DNA of 58,947 bases from contig JAGCWW010000022.1 in NCBI GenBank assembly GCA_017961685.1, positions 1-58,947 of the forward strand, in the 5' to 3' direction. This document shows positions 6,807-15,249 of the stretch, in pieces (position 1 is the stretch's first letter; each line of letters opens with the position of its first letter). This DNA comes from Acholeplasmatales bacterium (GTDB taxonomy: Bacteria > Bacillota_I > Bacilli_A > Acholeplasmatales > JAEDCM01). Made by a program: the position numbers and the translations under genes. The notes beneath the pieces are model-generated. The model searched no databases. It worked only from the letters and a program-made list of their open reading frames with translations, and was not told the origin of the DNA.

Positions 6807-9017
6807 TTAATTTTGCCAAGGACTACCTTCAACCCAGTCATTAAGTTCTGAATCCCAGTGGTATTCAATCCATCTATAAGTATTATCTTCTTTTACAGTT
6901 TCATATTTATAGAAATTTACCCACTCACCATCTATTAATTTTTGTTCTACAGAACCTACTGTGTTACCAATCTCATCATAAGTATATTCAATATAATAAT
7001 ATGACCAAACACCATCATATAATACATCTTGGTAGGAACTCAATTCTCTATAATGATCAAAAGAAGCATTTTCAATATATGTATATTGTATATTGTAAAC
7101 AATATTAATAGTTTTTACACCCTTATCATAATATTCAATATATGTTTTTTCAGGATAACCAAAATCATTCATTGTGCTCTTTTCGATTCTAGTATAATCC
7201 CAAGTCATTGTTTCAATATTCCATCTAGAATAAGTCTCACCATAAGCTAGTTGGTGTGCAACCGAATCATATTCACTAATGAATAAATCTTTTGGAACCA
7301 TTGCCTTAGCACAGTCATTATAGACATATACATATGTATGATTTGCTTTTCCAATAGTACATTCAACTCTTGAACTTAATATACTTCCATCTTCGAAATA
7401 TGGGAAATCTTCTGTGATACTCATAGTATTTGTTACTGCACCATATTCATCAAAATCTGTTTTATAAAAATCATAGATCACATATTTATTATAATCATAT
7501 GACCAATGATATTTAGCGTAAATATCTTGTCTTTTAACATCATTAACAATGAATCCACCATAGATTTCCATATCCATAGCAGTTATACCACTTGTTTCAG
7601 TTTCCCAAATATAATCTATAATAGTTGAGCTATTATATTCAGGTCTACTATATATTTCAACACCATATTTTTCGAAAAATTCTTTTTCAGAACTGTATTT
7701 ATAATCACATTCTGAATAAACCTTATCATTTTCATATGTTACTACATGATAGAAATTCTTTTCCCAATCGTCATCAGAAATTGACCAAGAATATGTTACA
7801 ATTTGACTTAATTTAGAATCAAAATAATAACTAATAGTCTTCTTATTACCAAACCACTTAGAGTCATCTTCATTCCAATCAAATTCTTCTATTGTTTGAA
7901 TATCTACTTCTGCATAAGATTCATTTGTTTGGATTCTCTTAGTTGTTTTAACCCAACCAGCTAAGCCTAAATATTTATAACTTTCAGCAGTTACAGAGTT
8001 TCCATCATAAGTGTAGATAGTTTTAGCAAATCCATTATCTGAATATTGAACTATTTCTTCACTTACTTCTGCATCTTGACCGTCTTTACCATTAGTAACT
8101 GTAAATGATGTAGTATCACCATTAGTAAATGTAATTGTATAAGTATCAACTAAATCGTCTGTTCCTGTTTTTTCAACCTTTAAAATACCTACACCTTTTT
8201 CACCTTCAGTACCATCTTCACCATTTGTAATAGTAAATGTTGAATAAGATCCATCAGTGTATGTGATAGTATATGTATCAACTAAACCTTCAGTATTAGT
8301 TTTTTCAACCTTTGAAATTCCTACGCCCTTTTGGCCTTGCGCACCAGGAGCACCATTTACAACATAGAATGTAGTATCAGTATTATCAGTGAAATTGATA
8401 ATATATGAATCAATTAAACCAGTTGATTCACCCTTATCAATACTAACGATTCCTCTACCTTCAGTACCAGCGCCTCCGTCTTTACCATTAGTTACAGTAA
8501 AATTCACCTCAGAACCATCAGTAAATTTGATAATATAATTATCAGTTAATCCAACAGATTCTCCTTTAGAAATACTTTCTATACCTCTACCATCATTAGC
8601 GTATGCTCTAATTTGTGTATCTTCACCATTGATAAACCAGTTACCATTTGTACCAATTGTTGTAACTGATGAAGTACCATTCTCTCCTTTTAGAGTTGCT
8701 AAATCAAGTAATAATCTATATTTAGAATCATCTTCTAAACTATATTTCCATTTTAACTTTCCATCTATTACCATAACAGTAATTGAATCGCCGTTTTCAC
8801 CTTTTTCACCTTTAACAGATTCTAACCACTCTTCATAAGTACCATTAAATCCTGAATCCTTAGCTAATAAATAAATTTTGTATTTTTGGTCTACTTGACC
8901 ACTTTTTGTTGTTATAACAGATGTTGTTTTTTCGTTTTTTTCTTCTTTTTTACAACTTGCTAAAGCAAACATTGAAAGTGCTGATAAAGCAAGTATTGTT
9001 AATTTCTTAAATTTCAT
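6807..9017 (-). CDS. Large lipoprotein with collagen-like linkers and four internal repeats
   Basis: 736 aa from the ATG at 9017, chosen because GGGAGGA lies 8 bases upstream. The signal peptide ends in ALASC (lipobox), so it should be tethered on the outer face of the membrane. After a linker comes GTYEEWLESVKGEKGENGD, a segment common in Firmicutes lipoproteins, then four repeats of about 44 residues (8086-8592). Each repeat contains GRGI/GVGI, a YTITYTDG-like strand pair and ends NGKDG-type glycine triplets. The C-terminal 400 residues are rich in Trp and Tyr with repeated short beta strands and resemble the two lipoproteins encoded just upstream. Function unknown; cell-surface binding is a guess. 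Confidence 0.85.
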   Translation of the reverse strand: MKFKKLTILALSALSMFALASCKKEEKNEKTTSVITTKSGQVDQKYKIYLLAKDSGFNGTYEEWLESVKGEKGENGDSITVMVIDGKLKWKYSLEDDSKYRLLLDLATLKGENGTSSVTTIGTNGNWFINGEDTQIRAYANDGRGIESISKGESVGLTDNYIIKFTDGSEVNFTVTNGKDGGAGTEGRGIVSIDKGESTGLIDSYIINFTDNTDTTFYVVNGAPGAQGQKGVGISKVEKTNTEGLVDTYTITYTDGSYSTFTITNGEDGTEGEKGVGILKVEKTGTDDLVDTYTITFTNGDTTSFTVTNGKDGQDAEVSEEIVQYSDNGFAKTIYTYDGNSVTAESYKYLGLAGWVKTTKRIQTNESYAEVDIQTIEEFDWNEDDSKWFGNKKTISYYFDSKLSQIVTYSWSISDDDWEKNFYHVVTYENDKVYSECDYKYSSEKEFFEKYGVEIYSRPEYNSSTIIDYIWETETSGITAMDMEIYGGFIVNDVKRQDIYAKYHWSYDYNKYVIYDFYKTDFDEYGAVTNTMSITEDFPYFEDGSILSSRVECTIGKANHTYVYVYNDCAKAMVPKDLFISEYDSVAHQLAYGETYSRWNIETMTWDYTRIEKSTMNDFGYPEKTYIEYYDKGVKTINIVYNIQYTYIENASFDHYRELSSYQDVLYDGVWSYYYIEYTYDEIGNTVGSVEQKLIDGEWVNFYKYETVKEDNTYRWIEYHWDSELNDWVEGSPWQN
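8086..8592 (-). repeat. Four tandem coding repeats of about 130 bp
   Basis: Within the lipoprotein gene, four imperfect units each encode a G-R/V-GI start, a beta-strand pair containing FTDG or YTDG, and an NG-x-DG/PG end. Confidence 0.7.
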
Positions 9018-9100
9018 AATCAATATCCTCCCAAATTCATTTTATCATAATAATATTAATTTTAAATTATTTTTGACAAAAAATTGAATTTTAATAAAAT

Positions 9101-9129
9101 AAAAAACCTACAAGATTAAATCTTGCAGG
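9101..9129 (-). terminator. Terminator after lipoprotein gene 9144-10112
   Basis: The same 23-base hairpin core as at 6770-6792 (9107-9129), followed by T6 on the minus strand. Confidence 0.85.
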
Positions 9130-9143
9130 CTTATTTTTTAGTA

Positions 9144-10112
9144 CTACATGTAAGTTAAAAATACTTCATTACCAAATTTATCTAGAAGATATTTATATTT
9201 GCAGAAAGGTTTTAATTCTCCATCATCACCATCATAAGCAGTTGTTTGAATATATCCATCATCTAAATATTCATATTCATCTTTATAATTGATTTCTTCT
9301 ACTCCATCTTCATACCAATAATCAGTATGACTCATATGTTTGCCATTAACATATTCATCAGTACTTTTACTAATTAAAGTCCAAGTGCCATCAACATTTC
9401 TATAATTAGATTCTGATATTTGATTATTTTTTTCATCAAATTCATATTCTTCCTTATAAGTACAAACTGAATCATTATTTGCATAATAAAAATTATGTGT
9501 TTCTTTATTACCTTTTACTTCAATTTTAGCTGTACGATAGAATTCAAGCTCTTTAGTAGTCCAGTTAAGACTATACTCATTATATGATTTTAGATTTCCT
9601 TTTGAATCATAAGAATACTCATATTTTTCCCAAATTACATTACCTAAATATTCTATTTCTACAGTAACATAATCTTTTCCTTTGATTGTTTTGTATTCAT
9701 AATCCATTTGGCCTTCTTCTCTCCAAATCCAATTGAAATAATCGGAATCTTCAGAATATTCATATATAACTTGATGATTCTTTTTATGGTCATCTGAATA
9801 TGTATTAACCTTTTTAATTTCTCCTACCCATTCATCATCCTCAGTTGACCAAACATATTCAATATCTTCAAGAATGTATTTATCCTCATCGAATAAAGTA
9901 TAGTATTTATAATATTCTTCATATTCACTAGTACTATTTTTCTTAGCTGAACAAATTATTGTTCGTGAATCATCCTCATAGATATATTCATACTTGAATA
10001 ATCCATCAGTTTCAACATGACTCTCCCATTTTTCTTTAGTTACATTTTTCTTTGAACACCCTGTAAATAGTAGTGTACCAAATAATGATAAAGTTAATAA
10101 TACCTTTTTCAT
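9144..10112 (-). CDS. Lipoprotein, Tyr/Trp-rich repeat family (paralog 1)
   Basis: 322 aa; the signal peptide MKKVLLTLSLFGTLLFTGC has a clear lipobox (LFTGC). The mature part is made of short beta-strand repeats rich in Y, W, D and E, for example EEYYKYYTLFDEDKYI and NHQVIYEYSEDSDYF, reminiscent of YD/MORN-like toxin-hairpin repeats but not assignable to them. It is clearly paralogous to the next lipoprotein (10221-11261): both share a Y-(D/T)DDSRTIICS block, a Y-x-N/E-YYKYYT block and a similar C-terminal KYKYLLDKFG or LKYITDKFG block. It has its own promoter (10131-10159), and GGGGTG serves as ribosome binding site. Function unknown. Confidence 0.82.
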   Translation of the reverse strand: MKKVLLTLSLFGTLLFTGCSKKNVTKEKWESHVETDGLFKYEYIYEDDSRTIICSAKKNSTSEYEEYYKYYTLFDEDKYILEDIEYVWSTEDDEWVGEIKKVNTYSDDHKKNHQVIYEYSEDSDYFNWIWREEGQMDYEYKTIKGKDYVTVEIEYLGNVIWEKYEYSYDSKGNLKSYNEYSLNWTTKELEFYRTAKIEVKGNKETHNFYYANNDSVCTYKEEYEFDEKNNQISESNYRNVDGTWTLISKSTDEYVNGKHMSHTDYWYEDGVEEINYKDEYEYLDDGYIQTTAYDGDDGELKPFCKYKYLLDKFGNEVFLTYM

Positions 10113-10130
10113 AATTTCACCCCAAAAAAT

Positions 10131-10159
10131 ATTATAACATCCCGTATAAAGAATGTAAA
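10131..10159 (-). promoter_or_regulatory. Promoter of lipoprotein gene 9144-10112
   Basis: On the minus strand TTTACA (10154-10159), 17 bases, TATAAT (10131-10136) preceded by TGT (extended -10). The start codon lies about 20 bases downstream. Confidence 0.75.
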
Positions 10160-10185
10160 TGGCGCTTAAACATTATAAAAGAAAG

Positions 10186-10213
10186 AAAAACCCGCAGGTT
10201 TTATCCTTGCAGG
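10186..10213 (-). terminator. Terminator after lipoprotein gene 10221-11261
   Basis: A CCTGCAAGG / CCTGCGGG hairpin with one bulged base followed by T5. It is a diverged relative of the terminators at 6770 and 9107, starting with the same CCTGCAAG. Confidence 0.7.
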
Positions 10214-10220
10214 CTATTTT

Positions 10221-11261
10221 TTAGTATTCAATCCAACTTGAAGACTCTTCATCCCAGTTGTAATATTCATTAAATCTTTCAATACCAAATTTATCTGTAA
10301 TATATTTAAGTTTATAGATTGGAACAACTTCTCCATCTTCTGTTTCATAAGAGATATAACCAATTTCATTCCCTTTTTCATCAAATAGATATTCTGACTT
10401 ATAATATATAGTTTCTTTCTTTCCATCAATTTCATAATATATTTTTTCAATACAATTATTATTCTGATATTTATTGATATATCTTGTCTCTAAAACCCAT
10501 CTTGAATCAACAAATGTATAGTTTTCTTCTTTTATAATATTATCATTTTGATCAAAAGTGTAAACATCTTTTGAATTTTCAACGAAATCTTCTCCACTTG
10601 GAATATAGTAAATATAAGTAGTTTCATTGTCATTGTTTCTAGTTAAAGTACCTTTGTAAGCTAATTCCCATGTTTTATCGCTTTCATTATATTCATAGTT
10701 TTCAAAATCAGTTAAAAGTCCTTTTGAATCATATGTGTTAACTACCTTTTCATCCATTACATCTTCTTCTGCTGTTCCACCATATCCATTATAGTAAATA
10801 ACTACTTTTTCTAGTTTTTCACCTTTAATAGTTTCATATTCATAATATGTTTGGCTATCATATCTCCATTCCCAACTATTTTCAGTTTCATGACAATCAT
10901 ATTGGATTTGTCTTAGCTTAGAATATTTATCACTATATTCATTAACTGTTTTAATTATGCCTTCCCATTCCCCATCTTCATTAATTAAGTATATTTCATC
11001 TAAAATAGAATAATTTTTCTCATCATATTTTGTGTAATACTTATAATAATTAACATATTCACTATTTTCATCTTTTCTTTCTGAACAAATGATAGTTCTA
11101 GAATCATCAGTATATTTATACTCATACTTAAAGTTTCTATCATATTCAATATGATCATGTTTTTCTGTAGTTACTTCTTTTGTTTTTTTATTACTTTTAC
11201 TACATCCAGCAAAAGCAAAAATTCCTAAAACGCTTAAAGTTAATAATAATTTCTTTTTCAT
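10221..11261 (-). CDS. Lipoprotein, Tyr/Trp-rich repeat family (paralog 2)
   Basis: 346 aa; MKKKLLLTLSVLGIFAFAGC is a lipoprotein signal with an AFAGC lipobox. The mature protein has the same organisation as paralog 1: a DDSRTIICSE block near residue 54, an YVNYYKYYTKYDE block, strand-turn repeats such as ENYTFVDSRWVLETRY, and a C-terminal YITDKFGIERFNEYYNW. The gene starts 13 bases after the rRNA methyltransferase gene ends and may be read through from it, with AAGGGGGAA as ribosome binding site. No function is recognised. It probably faces the outside of the cell. Confidence 0.82.
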   Translation of the reverse strand: MKKKLLLTLSVLGIFAFAGCSKSNKKTKEVTTEKHDHIEYDRNFKYEYKYTDDSRTIICSERKDENSEYVNYYKYYTKYDEKNYSILDEIYLINEDGEWEGIIKTVNEYSDKYSKLRQIQYDCHETENSWEWRYDSQTYYEYETIKGEKLEKVVIYYNGYGGTAEEDVMDEKVVNTYDSKGLLTDFENYEYNESDKTWELAYKGTLTRNNDNETTYIYYIPSGEDFVENSKDVYTFDQNDNIIKEENYTFVDSRWVLETRYINKYQNNNCIEKIYYEIDGKKETIYYKSEYLFDEKGNEIGYISYETEDGEVVPIYKLKYITDKFGIERFNEYYNWDEESSSWIEY

Positions 11262-11274
11262 TTCTAATTCCCCC

Positions 11275-12561
11275 TTAAAAATTTCTTAATCCTTTTGGAT
11301 ATAAATTCTTTAATACACCATCAACTGATTTAAATCCACCTAAAGATAAGCCATCAATAATTATATTACCATATCCTTTAGGTAATTCAATATCTAATTG
11401 TTCACCTCTAAGGTATTTTAAAACATTTGGATCATCTAATTTTAATTCTAGTTTTATCTTAAAATAGTTTCCAAACACTTTAAAGAAATGATGATTTGGA
11501 ATAAAACGTTTATCTATTTCACCAATTCTAATTCCATAGCTTAAAACATTTAGATTATCTAAATTAATATCTTTTATTAAATGATATATAATATTATTTC
11601 TTTTTACTAAATTTAAGTTTAAACCAGTAGTATTTTCATTTATAAAATCATTAACTAGTTTTAATTCTTTTCCATCAAGATTATTAAATTTTCCTTTTTT
11701 ATTAATAGGTTCAATATCTTCATTTTTTTCTAGGGCAATCATGAATTGTCCTTCACCAACTGAATTATGTGGATAGAATCTAACAGCCCCATCAATTAAG
11801 CCTTTAACACCACTATTTAAAACATTAATATTAGGCTTAATTACGCTATAATCGTGTTTATCTAAGAAAGCTTTAATAGCTTCTTCATCTTCTAATCTAT
11901 TAAATGTACATGTTGAATAAATTAACTTACCATTCTTTTTAAGCATTGAGTTTGCATATTCTAATAAATCAATATCACGTTTAGCACATGTACTAACATT
12001 ACCCATATTCCACATAGAGATAGCTTCACTATCTTTTCTAAACATTCCTTCACCACTACATGGTGCATCTAAAACAATTAAATCAAAAAATCCCTTGAAA
12101 TTAGAAACCAAATCTTTTGGATCGTTATTAGTGATAATAACATTACTATAACCCATTCTTTCCATATTTTGAAATAATGTTTGACTTCTTTTCTTATCAA
12201 TTTCATTACTTACTAAAATTCCATTTGGAATGCGTTCTGCGATTTGACCACTTTTACCACCAGGTGATGCGCACATATCAAGACAATTCCAATTAGGATT
12301 AATATCAATTAGATTAATAGGAGCCATAGCGCTAGGTTCTTGTAAATAAATACCTCCTAGATGGTGTATAGGAGTATTCCCTAATTTTTCATCAGTTAAT
12401 AAAAGATATTCATTAATACCATAATCTAATTTTATCTTTTTAATGTCATTATCAATTCTACTTCTTACTCCTCTTTTAGGAGGATTATCATATGATTTAA
12501 CAAAATCATTATAATCATTATCCAAAAGTATTTTCATTTCATCAAGGAATTCTTTTTTCAT
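11275..12561 (-). CDS. rsmF: RsmF-type rRNA (cytosine-C5) methyltransferase
   Basis: 428 aa, NOL1/NOP2/Sun family. The N-terminal part has the RsmF-like SYDNPPKRGVRSRI stretch. The SAM-binding motif is CLDMCASPGGKSGQIAE, motif IV is DAPCSGEGMFRK, and motif VI with the catalytic cysteine is IYSTCTFN. The C-terminal 130 residues look like the RNA-binding extension of the YebU/RsmF class rather than RsmB, which would carry an NusB domain at its N-terminus. It methylates 16S rRNA in the cytoplasm. The exact target base is not decidable here. It lies at the 3' end of a minus-strand run with the redox-type gene at 12568, with a 6-base gap. Confidence 0.88.
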   Translation of the reverse strand: MKKEFLDEMKILLDNDYNDFVKSYDNPPKRGVRSRIDNDIKKIKLDYGINEYLLLTDEKLGNTPIHHLGGIYLQEPSAMAPINLIDINPNWNCLDMCASPGGKSGQIAERIPNGILVSNEIDKKRSQTLFQNMERMGYSNVIITNNDPKDLVSNFKGFFDLIVLDAPCSGEGMFRKDSEAISMWNMGNVSTCAKRDIDLLEYANSMLKKNGKLIYSTCTFNRLEDEEAIKAFLDKHDYSVIKPNINVLNSGVKGLIDGAVRFYPHNSVGEGQFMIALEKNEDIEPINKKGKFNNLDGKELKLVNDFINENTTGLNLNLVKRNNIIYHLIKDINLDNLNVLSYGIRIGEIDKRFIPNHHFFKVFGNYFKIKLELKLDDPNVLKYLRGEQLDIELPKGYGNIIIDGLSLGGFKSVDGVLKNLYPKGLRNF

Positions 12562-12567
12562 TTAAAT

Positions 12568-12966
12568 CTATCCTTTGTATTTTTCTATTATTTCTTCTAC
12601 AGCTTCAACAGCAAATTTAACATAGTTACCACACATTTCTCTACCATAAACGATTAGGTCTCTGCATAAGTAACTATTATATTTTTCTTTAAATAAATCC
12701 ATAAAATCACTAGCAATTTTATTTGATAGTTTTTTATGTTCTAAATCATCTTTATCACTATATCCAAATACTATACCTAGTAGCATCAAACTACCAGTTA
12801 CAGCGCCACAAACTTCACCTTTACGCATTCCACCACCAAAACATGATGTAATTTTTAAGGCAAGGTTTGAATCAATATATTCAGGGAATACCGCAAATAC
12901 AGCTTGTGAACAGTGATATCTATCTTCTATAAATAATCTTTTTGCTTCTTCGCTTCTTTTACTCAT
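12568..12966 (-). CDS. C_GCAxxG_C_C family protein (putative redox protein)
   Basis: 132 aa. The cysteine pattern is that of the family named after it: YHCSQAVFAVF, then SCFGGGMRKGEVCGAVTGSLM, then C-R-D and REMCGNYV. The small helical protein is thought to bind a metal or act in redox chemistry, but no reaction is established. It is 5 bases from the DUF4097-like gene and 6 bases from rsmF, so it is part of the operon. Confidence 0.88.
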   Translation of the reverse strand: MSKRSEEAKRLFIEDRYHCSQAVFAVFPEYIDSNLALKITSCFGGGMRKGEVCGAVTGSLMLLGIVFGYSDKDDLEHKKLSNKIASDFMDLFKEKYNSYLCRDLIVYGREMCGNYVKFAVEAVEEIIEKYKG

Positions 12967-12971
12967 AACTT

Positions 12972-13856
12972 TTACCCTAAAACTTTATTTAACTTTAATT
13001 CGATATCACCATTATCTGTAGTTACATTTAATTCAGCAACACCAGTAGTTGTATTTTCTAGATTACTCTTACCATTTACAGCCTTTGTTGTAATCTTATA
13101 ATATGCATCAGATAATAGCCTAATTGTGCCTTTAATTGTGCCTTTTCCACTATGTAATGTAATATTACCAGTAGCATAAGAATTAGATAAAATAATCTTA
13201 CCATTATCTGTAGCTGCATCAATAGTCATTAGTGCAACTAAGTTTTCTAAAACGATTCTACCTTTCTTACTTCTTGAATAGAATGTAGCAACATTTGAGC
13301 TATCTACTTCTACATTACCATTAACTGTTGAGAAGCTACAAACACTTGCATTAGATTTCTTAAATAATACAGCACCATTATTAACATCAGCAAATGCATA
13401 GCTTAAATATACTTCTTCAAATCTAACATTACCATTATCAGTTTTAACACTAACATTTACATCATCTGGTACTTCAATAGTTACACCATAAACCTTTGTA
13501 GTATTTAGTGTAAAGAAAATTCTATTATACCATTTACCTGTTTGGTATCCCTTAATAGTTAAAGTTGAATTACCAAATGTATCAACTTCTTCATTGATAT
13601 CAAATGTTCTAGTCTTACATGCATAATATTTAACATTAACATAATCAGTTGAACTCTTTTTAACTGTAACATAAGCATCCTTAACATCAACATTAACTGT
13701 TAGACTTGTTAAATCACTTATCTTATTAGTTGTAGTCATTTCTTTTTTCTTTGGTTTGTTGTTCCAGTTAATTACAACTAAAGTTACAACAAATGCGATA
13801 GCTATAATTATTAGGAAAATAATAATTCCAAAGATTACTTTTAAAAATTTAAACAT
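12972..13856 (-). CDS. Membrane-anchored DUF4097-like beta-strand repeat protein
   Basis: 294 aa. A single N-terminal membrane helix (about 6-30, IIIFLIIIAIAFVVTLVVI) is followed by a beta-rich extracytoplasmic domain with repeated N/D-G-N/D turns (KTDNGNVRFEEV, STVNGNVEVDSS, ATDNGKIILSNS, TTDNGDIELKLN) typical of the DUF4097 adhesin-like right-handed beta solenoid. In other Firmicutes such proteins sit near envelope-stress genes; that link is not visible here. It is 14 bases downstream of mrp and may be co-transcribed with it. Confidence 0.8.
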   Translation of the reverse strand: MFKFLKVIFGIIIFLIIIAIAFVVTLVVINWNNKPKKKEMTTTNKISDLTSLTVNVDVKDAYVTVKKSSTDYVNVKYYACKTRTFDINEEVDTFGNSTLTIKGYQTGKWYNRIFFTLNTTKVYGVTIEVPDDVNVSVKTDNGNVRFEEVYLSYAFADVNNGAVLFKKSNASVCSFSTVNGNVEVDSSNVATFYSRSKKGRIVLENLVALMTIDAATDNGKIILSNSYATGNITLHSGKGTIKGTIRLLSDAYYKITTKAVNGKSNLENTTTGVAELNVTTDNGDIELKLNKVLG

Positions 13857-13870
13857 AATTAATTACCCCC

Positions 13871-14857
13871 TTAATTAATTTTATTTATGATTTTTTTAGC
13901 TAAATCATCATATATTTTACCAATTTCTTCATCACTTTCAAATAAATAACCTTTTGCTTGACCAATAGGTATTTGTGATAGTAATTCTACACCTAAGTTA
14001 TTAGCAACGGCTTCTCCTCCACCGGCACCAAAGATTTCTTCTTTAGCTCCGTTAACTGGATTAATGAAATAACTCATATTTTCTACTACACCAATAACAT
14101 CTAATTTCATTTCTCTAGCACCTAAACCTGCTTTAGTTGCGATATAAGATGCTGACATATGAGGTGTTGTTACAACAATCATTTTAGCATCAGGTAATAT
14201 TGTGCCTAAATCTATTGCTACATCTCCGGTTCCTGGAGGTAAATCTACTAATAAATAATCTAGGCTTGGATCCCAATTAGTCTTATGGAAAAAGTGATCT
14301 AACATGCTTGCTAGCATTGGTCCTCTCCACATAAGTGGTCTATTTTCTTCAACAAAGAATTCAGTTGAAACAATTTCCATATTACTATTAATAAATGGGA
14401 TTAAATTGCCGTTTTCATCGCCTCTTGCTTCTACTCTAGGTAGCCCTAATACATTAGGAATACTTGCTCCATAAATATCCGCATCAACGATGCCAACCTT
14501 TTTATTTAATCTAGTTAAAGCATAACCTAAATTAGCACAAACATTACTCTTACCTACACCACCTTTACCAGATGCAACTAAAATGAATTTGCATCCATTA
14601 TCATAGATAGTATTTCTTAGATTATCAGGTATAAATTTAAGTTTAATACCTTTATAACCAAGAGTAAGTTTAACTAATCTAACAATAGCATTTTTTGTTT
14701 CTTGCATTGCTTCTTTATTTTCATTATCTTTAACATAAAGTTCTATATTTGCAACATCATCTTTAATACTAATAGATTTAATTCCATTAGTTGTTTTAAA
14801 AGTTTCGCCACAAGTATAGTCAATCATATTTGATAACTTTTCTCTTAATTCATCCAT
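13871..14857 (-). CDS. mrp: Mrp/ApbC-family P-loop ATPase
   Basis: 328 aa. An N-terminal MIP18/DUF59-like domain (about 1-85) is followed by the MinD/Mrp ATPase domain with the deviant Walker A VASGKGGVGKSNVCANLG, then DADIYGASIPNVLG and DYLLVDLPPGTGD. Family members carry or transfer Fe-S clusters. The C-terminal region reads VENMSYFINPVNGAKEEIFG, where many Mrp proteins have a CxxC pair; none is present. Its start overlaps the stop of the TrpR-like gene by one base, implying translational coupling. Confidence 0.9.
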   Translation of the reverse strand: MDELREKLSNMIDYTCGETFKTTNGIKSISIKDDVANIELYVKDNENKEAMQETKNAIVRLVKLTLGYKGIKLKFIPDNLRNTIYDNGCKFILVASGKGGVGKSNVCANLGYALTRLNKKVGIVDADIYGASIPNVLGLPRVEARGDENGNLIPFINSNMEIVSTEFFVEENRPLMWRGPMLASMLDHFFHKTNWDPSLDYLLVDLPPGTGDVAIDLGTILPDAKMIVVTTPHMSASYIATKAGLGAREMKLDVIGVVENMSYFINPVNGAKEEIFGAGGGEAVANNLGVELLSQIPIGQAKGYLFESDEEIGKIYDDLAKKIINKIN

Positions 14858-15147
14858 TACTTATTACCACATTTCTCAATTATTTTTTTATACCCACCAT
14901 CACCATATTTAATAGCTTTAGATACACGTGATAGAGTAGCTGAAGAAATATTGACACTTTCTAATGTTTTTTCATACGTTTCACCTTTTAGTAAGCTTTT
15001 AGCCGCATGAAGTCTAACTGCCATTGCCTCTATTTCTTTTACGGTACATAAGTCTTCAAAAAACATAAAACATTCTTCTACTGTTTCTAATTTTAAAAAA
15101 GCTTCAAACAATTCAAGAGTTTCTTCATTTCTTAACTGTTGTATCAT
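14857..15147 (-). CDS. YerC/YecD-type TrpR-related DNA-binding protein
   Basis: 96 aa from the ATG at 15147, which has GAGGTG 6 bases upstream; a GTG at 15156 is less likely. The TrpR-like helix-turn-helix shows as TVKEIEAMAVRLHAAKSLLKG and TYEKTLESVNISSATLSRVSKAI, as in the Firmicutes YerC/YecD family. Family members are annotated as TrpR-like from sequence; the target genes are unknown. It is first in a run with mrp and the DUF4097-like gene. Confidence 0.88.
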   Translation of the reverse strand: MIQQLRNEETLELFEAFLKLETVEECFMFFEDLCTVKEIEAMAVRLHAAKSLLKGETYEKTLESVNISSATLSRVSKAIKYGDGGYKKIIEKCGNK

Positions 15148-15211
15148 ATGAATCACCTCATAAATAGTTTAGCACATTAAAGTATTAATTTAAAGACCTA
15201 TATTATTTTTA

Positions 15212-15241
15212 ACAAAATAATAGGTATGGCTTCCCATACCT
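15212..15241 (-). terminator. Probable terminator after thrS
   Basis: AGGTATGG-GAAG-CCATACCT (15222-15241) on the minus strand, followed by ATTATTTTG, a weak T-tract. Confidence 0.55.
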
Positions 15242-15249
15242 CTTATTCA

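Noticed and set aside
10214..10450. 78-aa ORF overlapping the lipoprotein gene at 10221
   Set aside because: It is a shifted reading of the Tyr/Trp-rich lipoprotein on the same strand, with no independent signals.
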